Origin: Aquincola tertiaricarbonis
GTDB taxonomy: Bacteria > Pseudomonadota > Gammaproteobacteria > Burkholderiales > Burkholderiaceae_C
Direction of reading: 5' to 3'
NCBI RefSeq assembly: GCF_000969605.1
Contig: NZ_JZUE01000002.1
Span: forward strand, 62,001 to 126,000
DNA: 64,000 nt
The notes under the pieces were generated by a model. The model saw only the letters and a list, made by a program, of their open reading frames with translations. It had not been told where the DNA came from and made no database searches. The position numbers and the translations under genes are program-made. Each line of letters opens with the position of its first letter. The stretch's first letter is position 1. Positions 28,401 to 40,400 of this stretch are shown piece by piece.

Positions 28401-31400
28401 ACACCACCACCGGCGAGGTGCTGTTCGACCAGGCCCTGCCCTACGACGCCACCGTCTCCGGCCTGCTGCTGCCCGGCCAGTCGCGCGAGCGCCTGGCCAC
28501 CTTCCAGCTGCCGGTGGGCAGCCGCGGCGCCGGCGCCATCAGCGTCACCGTCACCGCCGATGCCAGCCCGCAAGCCGCGGGCACCGTGCTGGAGGCCAAT
28601 GCCGCCAACGACGCCGAGAACAACAACAGCGCCACCCTCGGCTTCAATGCGCTGCTGTCGGCCGCGCCCAACCTGTCGGTGGTGATCGACGAGGCACCCG
28701 ATACCGGCCGCGGCGGCACCACCGTCACGGTGAAGTGGACGGTGACCAATGGCGGTGCCCTGCCCGCCACCGGTCGCTGGGTCGACCGGCTGCTGCTGAC
28801 CACCGACGGCAATCCGGCGCATGCGCTGCTCACCATCGACGTGCCGCACGATGGCCCGCTGGGCACCACCGCCAGCTACCAGGCCAGCGCCCAGGTGCCG
28901 CTGCCGCTGCAGCGCAACGGCATGCTGCGCTGGGTGGTCGTCACCGATGCCACCCAGCAGGTGACCGAGCCCGACACCCGGGCCGACAACACCTCCCAGC
29001 CGCGCGCCATCAGCCTGGTGGCGCCCTACACCGACCTGGCGGTGCAGCTGGTGCAGGCGCCCACCGTGGCGCTGGCCGGCGCGGCCATCGAGGTGGCCTG
29101 GCGCGTGGCCAACGGCGGCGACACCGCCGCCACCGGCAGCTGGAAGGACCGGGTGGTGCTGTCGCAGGACGACGAGTTCGGCAATGCCGACGACATCGTG
29201 CTGGGCACCGTCACCGTGATCGGCCCGCTGGCCGCCGGCGCCAGTTATGGCCGCCGCGAGAACTTCCTGCTGCCGCCCGACCTGCAGGGCCCGTGGAAGG
29301 TACTGGTGCGCACCGACCTGGACGGCGCGCTGTTCGACGACGGCCGGACCTCCGACAACCTGCGCGCGGCCGATGCGGTGCTCACCGTCCGTCCCGCGCC
29401 GGCGCCCAACCTGGTGGCGCAGGGCGTGAGCGGACCGCTCACGGCGCTGGCCGGCGGCACCGCCACCGTCACCTGGGAGGTGCTCAACGGCGGCGAGGCC
29501 GCCGCCACCGGCCCCTGGGTGGATTACCTCTACCTCTCCGCCGACGGCCAGCTGGCCGGCGCGGTGCTGCTGGGCACCAAGCAGCGCAGCGGCAGCCTGG
29601 CCGCCGGCGCCAGCTATGCCGACAGCCTGCAGGTGCAGCTGCCGGCCTGGGCCGATGTGCAGGCACGCTTGATCGTCGTCACCGATGCCGGCGGCAAGGT
29701 GTTCGAGGCCGGGCGCGACAGCGACAACACCCGCGTGGACGGCACGCTGGGCCTGCGCCACCTCAACCTGCAGGCCGGCGGCCTCACTGCGCCGGCGCGG
29801 GTGGATTCCGCCCAGCAGCTCACCGTGGGCTTCGACGTCGTCCAGTCGGGCACCGCTGCAGCCAGCGGCACCTGGACCGACCGGCTGTACCTCTCCCGCG
29901 ACGGCACCGTGGATGCCGGGGACCGGCTGCTGGCCAGCCACACCGCCACGCGCAGCCTGCTGCCCGGCGGCGGCTACCACGTCGATTTCGACGTCACCAT
30001 TCCCATCGATGCCGAAGGCGCCTGGCAGCTGATCGCGGTCACCGACGACGGCGACGCACTGCGCGAGCTGGGCCACGAGGCCGACAACCGCAGCCTGCTG
30101 TCGCTGCAGGCCGACCTGCAGGCCTATGCCGACCTGCAGGCCTTCGACATCGTCGCGCCGACGCAGCTGATCGCCGACCCGGCGCGGGTGACGGTGAGCT
30201 GGAGCGTGCGCAACCCCGGCACCGGCGCCGGCATGACCGACGCCTGGACCGACACCGTGGTGCTGAGCACCAACACCGTGTTCGGCGATGCCGACGACAT
30301 CCTGCTGGGCAGCTTCCGCCACGAGGGCGGGCTGGCCCAGGGCGGCGTATACAGCCGCACCGAGACCATGTTCGCGCCGCCCGGACGCAGCGGCCGATTC
30401 CATGTGCTGGTGAAGACCGATGCGGAGAACCAGGTCTTCGAGCACGGGGGCGAGGCGGACAACACCGACTCGCCCGCCGCCCCGCTCGACCTGATGACCC
30501 GACCGTATGCCGACCTGGAGATGGGCGGCGTGTCGGCGCAGGCGAACGCGCAGTCGGGCGGCACGGTGGCGGTGACTTGGACGGTGACCAACCGCGGCAT
30601 CGGCCGCACCGACACCGACCGCTGGACCGACGAGGTGGTGCTGACCAGCGACCCCGCCGGGCAGCACATCGTCAAGGCGATGGGCTTCCAGCACATCGGC
30701 GTGCTGGAGGTGGGCGGGCACTACACCCGCACCGGCGTGGTGTCGCTGCCCGACACCTTCAGCGGCACGCTGTACGCCTTCGTGCGCACCAGCGGCCCGT
30801 TCGAGCTGGTGTACACCGACAACAACCGTGCGGCCGCGCCGCAGCCGGTGCAGGTGGCCCAGTCGCTGCTGCCCGACCTGCGGGTGATCGCCATCAGCGG
30901 CCCGGCCGACGCCCACGAGGGCGACACCGTCGAGGTGACCTGGGAGGTGCTGAACGACGGCGACGCCCGTGCCGCCGGCAGCTGGACCGACACCGTGGTG
31001 CTGGTCAAGGCCGGCGCCGATCCGGCCGACCCGGCCACGCCGCGGCCCATCACGCTGGGCAGCTTCACCCATGCGGCCGGCCTGGGCGCCGGCAACAGCT
31101 ACCTGCGCACCGAGCGCTTCAAGCTGCCCAGCCGCATCGAAGGCGGCTGGCAGATCCGGGTGACCACCGACGCCGGCAACTCGGTGTTCGAAGGCGCCAC
31201 CGAGCCGGCCAACAACACCACGCTGGACGATGCGGTGCTGATGCTGTCGCTGCTGCCGCGGCCGGACCTGCAGGTGCAGAGCGTCACCGCGCCGGCGCAG
31301 GCCACGGCCGGCCAGACGGTGGCGGTGACCTTCACCGTGGTCAACCGCGGCCCGGTGGCGGCCACCGGCGTGTGGCACGACCAGGTGTGGTTCTCGCCCA

Positions 31401-34400
31401 GCGGGACGATGCAGGGTGCGGTGCTGCTGGCCACGGTCATCAACGACCAGGCCCTGCCTGCCACCACCGGCAGCTACAGCACCACCGCCTCGGTGGTGAT
31501 GCCCGAGCGCTACCGCGGCGGCGGCCACTTCCTGGTGGTGGCCGATGGCGGCAATGCGGTGGAGGAATATCCGCAGGCCAACGAGCGCAACAACAGCGCC
31601 TCGCGGGCGGTGAACGTGGTGGCCCAGCCCAGCGCCGACCTGCTCACCAGTAACGTCGTCGCGCCCTCGCAGGGCGTGTACGGCGGCGAGATCACGGTGC
31701 GCTGGACGGTGACCAACGTCAACGACACGCCGACCAACCGATCGAGCTGGACCGACACCCTCTGGCTCACCCGCGACAGGACCCGCCCCAGCCCCGGCCC
31801 GCGCTCGGTGCTCACCGCCGACGGCACGCCGATCCAGATCCCGGGCAACGCCGCCATCCTGCTGGGCAGCAGGACGCACGTGGGCGCGCTGTCCAAGGAC
31901 GGCAGCTACGACGTGGAGCTGACGGTGCGGCTGCCGCAGCAGATCGAGTCGGGCACCTGGTACCTCACGCCCTGGGCCGATGCCTACGACGCGGTGCTGG
32001 AAGACACGCTGGACATCCACGTCAACGCCGACGATCCCAACGAGGAGAGCGGCAACAACTACAAGGCCCGGGCCATCGACATCCTGGGCACGCCGGTGCT
32101 GCCGCTGCCCGACCTGCAGGTCACGGCGGTGAGCACCAATGCCACGTCGGACCAGCCGGGCTCGGTGGACCGGCCCTTCGAGGTGACCTACACCGTGCGC
32201 AACGAGGGCGAAGGCCCGGCCAACGGGCCGTGGACCGACACCGTGGTGCTGCACGACACGCCGAACCTCAACGACCCGGCGGCCAAGCGCTGGGTGCTGG
32301 GCACCTTCGATCGCCCGGCGGGCCTGGCCTCCAAGACGGGCTACACCGTCACCAGGAGCTTCGACCTCTCGCCGGCCGCCAAGGGCTGGTACGTCACGGT
32401 GCTGGCGGACACCGATCCGCTGCGCACCATCGCCGAGACCATCGAGAACAACAACGGCCGCACCGTGGCCGCCGAGGTGCAGGCCCGCCCGGCGGACCTG
32501 AAGGTCATCACGGTCGGCACGCCGGCGCAGAACTTCTCCGGCGAGAAGGCGCTGATCAGCTGGACGGTGCAGAACGTGGGCGCGGCCGTGTGGTCGGGCA
32601 CCCGCGCCTGGACCGATGCGGTCTTCATCTCGCCCGACCCGGTGTTCCAGCCCAACAGCAGCCGCACCCGGCTGCTGGGCACGGTCACGCATCCGGCCGG
32701 CAGCGGCCTGGCCAGCCAGGCCAGCTACCAGGCCTCGGCCGAGCTGGCGCTGCCCGCGGGCTTCGACGGTCCCTACTACGTCTACGTGCTGACGGACTAC
32801 CAGCCCAACAGCTATCCCTCGCCCGAGCCCGAGACCGGCGGCAACGGCGATTCGCGCGGCCGCTACCTGGGCACCGTGTACGAGGCCGCCAACACCGCCA
32901 ACAACCTGGGCCGCGGCGACATCCAGGTGACCTACCGCGAGCCCGACCTGAAGATCTCGCCCATCACGCTGTCGGCCACGCCGGTGATGTCGGGCCAGAC
33001 GGTGACGGTGAGCTTCAGCGTCACCAATGCCGGCACGCGGGACACGCGGCAGTCCATCTGGACCGACCGGGTGTACCTGTCGCGCGATCCCTCGCTGGAC
33101 CCCAACGACCTGCAGCTGGCCAGCTTCATCCGCTACGGCGGCCTGGCGGCGGGGCAGTCCTACCAGCGCGATGCGGTGGTCACCATCCCGGGCGACACCG
33201 AGGGCCCGTGGTACCTCATCGCCTTCACCGACAGCAACGTGATCGGCGCCGAGCGCACCGGCCAGGCCGCCACCGTGGGGCTGGGCCAGGTGCAGGTGGG
33301 CCAGGACGCGGTGCCCGAGTTCCGCGACGAGGGCAACAACATCGCCGTGAAGGCGGTGGACGTGGTGCTGTCGCCGGCGGCCGACCTGCGGGTGACGGTG
33401 GTCACGCCCTCGGCGGCGAAGTACACCCGCGGGCAGCCGATCGACTTCAGCTACACCGTGCGCAACGTGGGCGGCGCGGCCACGCCGGCCGATGCCCGCT
33501 GGCTGGACCGGGTGTACCTGTCGGTGGACGGCAACTTCGATCCCAACACCGACCGGCTGCTGGGCCAGATCGAGCACCAGGGCGCGGTGGCCGCCAACGG
33601 CGGCTTCTACGAGCGCAGCGGCAGCTTCCGCCTGCCCAACGACCTCACCGGCTCGTACTACCTGTTCGTGGAGACGGACCCCATCACCAGCCCCGGCAGC
33701 CAGCCGCGCGGCGCGGTGTTCGAAGGCGGCCTGGAAGGCAACAATGCCGGGCGCAGCGCCGACCCGGTGCTGATCCAGCTGCCGCCGCCCTCGGACTTGC
33801 AGGTGCGCGCGGTGCAGGTGCCGCCCACCGGCCAGACCGGCGGCACGGTGAAGATCGGCTGGGACGTGCGCAACGACCACGGCGCCACCGTCAGCGGCCG
33901 CTGGACCGATGCGCTGTACCTGTCGCTGGACGACAGCTGGAGCCTGGACGACGTGCTGCTGGGCACGCTGGAGCAGGACCGCACCCTGGCCGCCGGCCAG
34001 GGCTACCACGCCGAGAAGACGGTGACGCTGCCGCCGGCGCGCGAAGGCCAGTACCGCATCGTGGTGCGCACCGACCTGCGCGACCAGGTGGTCGAAGGCG
34101 TGGACGAGCGCAACAACGACGGCCTCAGCACCGACAAGATCAACCTCACCGTGCCCGAACTGGCGCTGGGCGACAGCGTCAGCACCACGCTGTCGCCCGG
34201 CCAGGAGCGGCTGTACAAGGTGGTGGTGCCCGCCGGCCACACGCTGCGGCTGACGCTGGACGGCGTGGACGACGTGTCCGCCAACGAGCTGTACGTGCGC
34301 TACGCCGACGTGGCCACGCCGGCCAGCTTCGACGTCGGCAGCACCGGCGTGCTGGCCGCCGATGCCCGCGCCACCGTGCCCACCACCCAGCCCGGCACCT

Positions 34401-37400
34401 ACTACGTGCTGGTGCGGGGCCGTTCCGGCCCGGCCGCCTCGCCGGTGACGCTGCAGGCCAGCAGCCTGCCGTTCCAGGTCAACGACATCACGGTGGACCA
34501 GGGCGGCGACAGCCGCTGGGTCACCACCACCATCACCGGCGCGCGCTTCGCGCCGGGCACGGTGGTGAAGCTGGCGCGCGCGGGCATCGCCGAGGTCGAG
34601 CCCACCGCCTTCCAGGTGATCGACGCCACGAGGATCATCGCCACCTTCGACCTGCGCCATGCGCCGCACGGCCTGTACGACGTGGTGGTGACGCATCCGG
34701 ACGGCACGGTGGCCACCCTGCCCTACCGCTACCTGGTGGAGGCGGCGCTGCCGATCGACGTGTCCATCGGCCTGGGCGGCTCGCGCGTGCTGCCGGCCGG
34801 CCAGACCGGGGTCTACAACGTCACGCTGAAGAGCCTGACCAACGTGGACACGCCCTACGTGTACTTCAACGTGGGCGCCAGCGAGCTGGGCGACAACGCC
34901 AAGGTGTTCGGCCTGCCCTACGTCACCTTCTCGTCCAACGTGCGCGGCGGGCCGGACAACGGCCAGCGCACCGACGTGGCCTGGGCCACGCTGGACAGCG
35001 AGACCAACACCACCGGCCGCCTGCTGGCCGCCGGCTATGCGCTGGACCTGAGCGGCGGCGGCAACGTGGGCTTCAGCTTCACCGTCACCTCCTACCCGGG
35101 GCTGAAGGCGCTGTACGACCGCGACTTCGAGGGCTACAAGCGCGCGCTCTACGAGGCGCGGCCCGACATCGCCAAGCTCGATCCACTGAAGGACGGCGTG
35201 GGCTCGCTGGGCAGCGACCTGGCGGCCTACTTCAGCGACCCGAACGCGAAGCTGAACGACGACTGCGTCGACCTGTTCATGCCCTTCCTGTTCAACGTCA
35301 GCGCGGCCGCCACGCCGCTGACGCGCGATGAATTCGTGATGCTGCAGACCCAGCAGGCGCTGCGGCTGCGCGACGCCATCCTGCAGGACCCCACCGCCAA
35401 TGCCGCGCTGGTGAACCTGGCCGCCGGCAGCGGCCGCTGGGTGGACGCCTACCTGGGCGCGCTGGAGGAAAGCGGCCTGCTGCGCCAGGAGGACCAGGCG
35501 CCGCCGATCCGCGAGGACGCCAAGGTCATCAGCCTGATGGCGGTGCTGTCCAGCGGCGTGCTGGTGGGCCCGGCCGGGCACGAGATCGCCGGTGCGCCCA
35601 GCCTGGCCGCCTTCTTCGAGCAGGTGCACCGCTGGTACGGCGATGCGCCGCGCACCATGTCGCCGCTGGTGGGCGTGGACCTGCGCGAGAGCATCGACTG
35701 CGGCGAATACGGCATCCCGGTGCCGAAGATTCCCACCGCCGACATGTTCGACATGAAGCTGTCGCGGCCCACGCATTTCCAGGCGCTGAACATCTTCTCG
35801 CCCGGCCGCGGCGCCGGCGCCGACCTGACGGTGGACCCCGGCTTCTCCTCGCTGCAGTCCAGCGACCGGCTCACCGCGCTGGAGCTGCAGGCGCTGTTCG
35901 ACCGCATCGCGCAGAAGGTGGAGGGCGCGGCCATCGTCGGCCCCACCGGCCAGGGCGACCGCCAGTACGTGCCGGCGGACACCGCGCTGCCGTACACCGT
36001 GCGCTTCAGCAACCCCGCCGAGGCCGCCATCACCGCCAACGAGGTGCGCATCGAGACGCGGCTGGACGACCACCTGTCGCTGCGCTCCTTCCGCCTGGGC
36101 GACCTGCGCATCGGCGGCATCAACGTGAGCATGCCGCCCGACCGGGCCAACTACCAGGGCGACATCGACCTGCGCAACTCGCTGGGCTTCATCCTGCGCA
36201 TCAGCGCCGGCGTGGACCCGGTGAGCCGCACCGCCAGCTGGGTGCTGCAGGCCATCGACCCGCTGACCGGCGAGGTGATGCGCGATGCCACCCGCGGCCT
36301 GCTGCCGCCGGACAACAGCCAGGGCCGCGGCGCCGGCTTCGTCAGCTACTCGGTGCAGGCCGCCTTCGGCGCCACCACCGGCCAGACCATCAGCGCCAAG
36401 GCGCGCGTGGCGCTGGACACCCGCGCGGTGATGGAGACCGCCGCCGTCACCCACATGCTGGATGCCGGCGCGCCGGTGACCACGCTGAGCGCGGTGCCGA
36501 TGGGCGCGGGCAGCCCCGACGTGCTGGTGAAGTGGCAGGCCCAGGATGGCGCCGACGGCTCCGGCCTGCGCCACACCAGCGTCTACGTGCGCACCGACGG
36601 CGGCGACTGGACGCTGTGGCTGCGCCAGGTGCCCCCCGGCACCACCGAGGCCCTGTTCCAGGGCCAGGCCGGGCACAACTATGCCTTCATGGCACTGTCC
36701 ACCGACCTGGCCGGCAACCGCGAGCGCCCCGCCAGCGGCGGCGTGCCCGACGACGGCACCCAGGTGGAGCTGGGCGAGCTGCCGGACGCCGGCACGCCCA
36801 CGCAGGACACAGGCACGCCGCCGGCGCCCACCAATGCCACCTCCACCAACGCGCTGTTCACCCAGGCCGAGGCCCAGCTGCCCGCGCAGCCGGCCGACCG
36901 GCCCGCGCTGTTCGAGAAGGTGCTGGCACCTTTCGGCGCCGAGCAGTTCGCCACCGGCATCGGGCTCAGCATCTCCGGCATCGGCCCGCTGGCCATCACC
37001 GAGCGGCCGGACGGCAGCTTCATCGTCTCCGGCGGCATGAACCGCGGCGCGCTGTACCTGTTCGACCAGGACGGCGGCCATGCGCTGCAGCCTGCGGTGG
37101 CGCTGGACCAGCCGGTCTACGACTTCGGCTGGGATGCCAACGGCGGCCTGTGGGCCACCACCGGCGGCGGTGCGCTGCTGGAGCTGGACCCGGTCACGCT
37201 GCAGATCATCAACCGCTACGGCGACGGGCTGACCCAGTCGCTGGTGTTCAGTGCCGCCGAGGGCGTGTTCTACGTGTCCTCCGGCGACGGCATCGAGCGC
37301 TTCGACCCGGTGAGCCGGCGCTTCACCCACTTCAGCAACGTGCGGGTGGACGACCTGGCCATCGCGCCCGACGGCACGCTGTGGGGCACCGGCTGGCCGC

Positions 37401-40400
37401 GCCGCGGCGAGGTGCTGAGCTTCAATGCGCTGGGCAAGGCCTCGGTGCAGTTCCGCCTCGACGGCGCGCTGGATTCGCTGGCCTTCGGCCGCGCCGGCAC
37501 GCCGCTGCAGGGCCTGCTGTTCGTCAGCAGCCGCATTCCCTCGGGCAGCGCCGCAGGCGCAGCCCTCCACATGGTGGACCTGTTCACCCGCCGCAGCGTC
37601 ATGCTGGGCCAGGGCGGCCCCAGCGCCGAGCAGCTGCTGGCCACCCGTGACGGCCGGTTGCTGATCGCCAACGGCAGCCAGGTGGACGTGGTGGCGCCGC
37701 TGGTGGCGCCCTCGGTGCTGCGCACCGGCCCGGTGGCCGGCAGCCTCGTGGCGCTGCCGATGGCCAGCATCACCGTCACCTTCGACCGCGACATGCGCCG
37801 CGGCGATGCGGGCATGCCGGACTCGGTGCTGAACCCGGCCAACTACCGGCTCACCGATTCGCTGGGCCGGCGGGTGCAGCTCGCCGCCGTGAGCTACGAC
37901 GCGGCCACCCGCACCGCCACGCTGCGCTTCGAATCGCCGGAGCCCGACCACTACCAGCTGGTGGTGGACAAGCGCATCCGCTCCACCGGCGGGCTGGAGC
38001 TGACGGCGCCATACACCCTCGCCTTCACCGCGGTGCAGGACTTCTCGCCGCTGGTGAAGGTGGAGTTCGTGGCCACCCGGGCCGACCGCTCCACCGGCCA
38101 GGTGAGCTTCGACGTGCGGGTGACCAACCTCACCGCCTACGAGCTGCGGGCGCCGCTGCTGGCGCTGGACCCCGCGCGCTACTTCGCGGGCAGCGCCGTG
38201 GGCGCCGCAGTGCGGCCCGACGGCCTCTGGCTGCTGGACATCGCTGCCGGCCTGCCCGGCGGCGTGCTGGCCGCCGGTGCCTCCACCCTGGTGCACACCG
38301 TCACCCTGAACAACCCGCTGGGCCAGCATGTGGAGATGGGCAGCGGCGTGTATGCCCTGCCCTACCCGAACCAGGCGCCGGTGTTCAGCAGCGTGCCGCC
38401 GCAGCAGGCCCAGGCCGGCACCGCCTGGCAGTACGCCGCGCAGGCCGCCGACGCCGACGGCGCGGTGGTCACCTATGTGCTGCTGCAGGGCCCGGAGGGC
38501 CTAAGCCTGGATGCGCAGACCGGCGTGCTGCGCTGGACGCCCACCGCCGACAGCCTGGCGCAGACGCCGGTGGTGCTGCGCGCGTATGACACGCGCGGCG
38601 GCTACGCCACCCAGGTGTTCACCATCGAGGTGGCGGGCGGCAACCGCGCGCCCACGCTCGACCTGCCGCCCAGCGTGCGCCTGCGGGAAGGCCAGGCCTG
38701 GAGCCTGGGCGTGGCCGCAAGCGATCCCGAGGGCCGCGTGCTTTCGTACTGGGTGGACCAGCTGCCGCCGGGCGCGCGCTTCGATGCGCAGCGCGGCGTG
38801 CTGGAGTGGACGCCCGGCTTCGATGCCGCCGGCGACTATCCCGACGTGCGCTTCTCGGTCAGCGACGGCCGCCAGACCGTCACCCGCAGCGTGCGCTTCA
38901 TCGTCGACCAGGTGAATGCGCCGCCGGTGCTGGCCGGCATCCCCGACCGGCTGGTGCGCCAGGGCGACCCGGTGCGCTTCGCGCTGCAGGGCACCGATGC
39001 CGATGGCGGCGCGCCGAGGTACAGCGCGCTGGACCTGCCCGCCGGTGCCACCCTGCATGCGGTGACCGGCGAATTCCGCTGGACGCCCGGCTACGAGCAG
39101 AGCGGCACCTTCAGCATCCGCTTCCGGGCCACCGACGACGCCGGCGGCAGCACCGAGCGCCTGGTGCGCCTGACGGTGCTGGAAGCCAATGCCGCGCCGG
39201 TGTTCGACAGCTTCAGCAACCTGTCGGTGCTGGAAGGCCAGCCGCTGGCGCTGCGGCTCTTCGCCTTCGATCCCGACAACCCGCGCTTCGTGCCCCAGGT
39301 GCGCCTGGCCGACGGCGAGCTGTCGCCGCCGGAGGCGACGCTGCCCAGCGTGAGCTACGGCGTGGCCGGGCTGCCGCCCGGCGCCGAGTTCGACACCGTG
39401 ACCGGCCTGCTGCGCTGGACCCCCGGCTTCACCCAGGCCGGCAGCTGGCAGGTGACCGTGACCGCCACCGACGATGGCGGCGGCACCGGCACGCCGATGA
39501 GCGCCACCGCCACGGTGACGCTGCTGGTGCGCAATGCCAACCGACCGCCGGTGCTGCCGGAGATCCCGACCCAGCACGTGGCCAAGGGCCAGGTGCTGAA
39601 CCTGCCCATCGCCGCCACCGATGCCGACGGCAACCCGGTCACGCTGAGCTTCGACCAGCTGCCGCGCTTTGCCACCTGGACGCCCGACGCCCAGGGCGGC
39701 GGCCTGCTCACGCTGGCCCCGGGCGCCCGCGACCGCGGCGACTACGTGGTGACGCTGACCGCCCGCGACGATGGCGACGGCGGCGGCGCCAAGGCCGCGC
39801 TCTCTACCAGCCGCAGCTTCGTGATCTCCGCCGATTCCGACGCCGAGCCGCCGCTGCTGCAGCCCACCGGCCCCAAGGTGGCGGTGATCGGCCAGGCGCT
39901 GCAGTTCACGCTGCGCGCCACCGACCTCGACCAGGATGCGCTGGGCTTCAGCCATGCCGGCCTGCCGCCGGGCGCCACGCTCACGCCCGGCACCCAGTAC
40001 GGCACCGCCGTCTTCCGCTGGACACCCACGGCCGCCCAGGCCGGCGTGCATGACCTGCAGTTCACCGTCACCGACAGCACCGGCCTGAGCGACCAGCTCA
40101 GCGTGCGCGTCCTGGCCCGTGCCAGCAACGCGGCGCCGCTGCTGCTGCCCGTGGGCGACCGCAGCGTGGCCGAAGGCGAGCTGATGCAGCTGCAGCTGGC
40201 CGCCCGCGACAGCGATGGCGACCCGCTGACCTGGAGCGCCACCAACCTGCCGCCCGGCGCGGTGCTGGACAGCGCCACCGGCCTGCTCACCTGGCAGACC
40301 AACCTCTTCTCCGCCGGCCGCTATGCCGGCGTGGTGCTCACGGTGAGCGACGGCGCCAGCAGCAGCAGCGAGACCATCGCCATCACCGTCACGCCCACCA

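Noticed and set aside
19181-38329. Reverse-strand ORF of 6,382 codons opposite the giant gene
   Set aside because: Its product is low-complexity (His, Gln, Gly, Ala, Val, Arg) with no domain pattern, as expected from the complement of G/C-ending codons; the forward frame has coherent domains over the same DNA.
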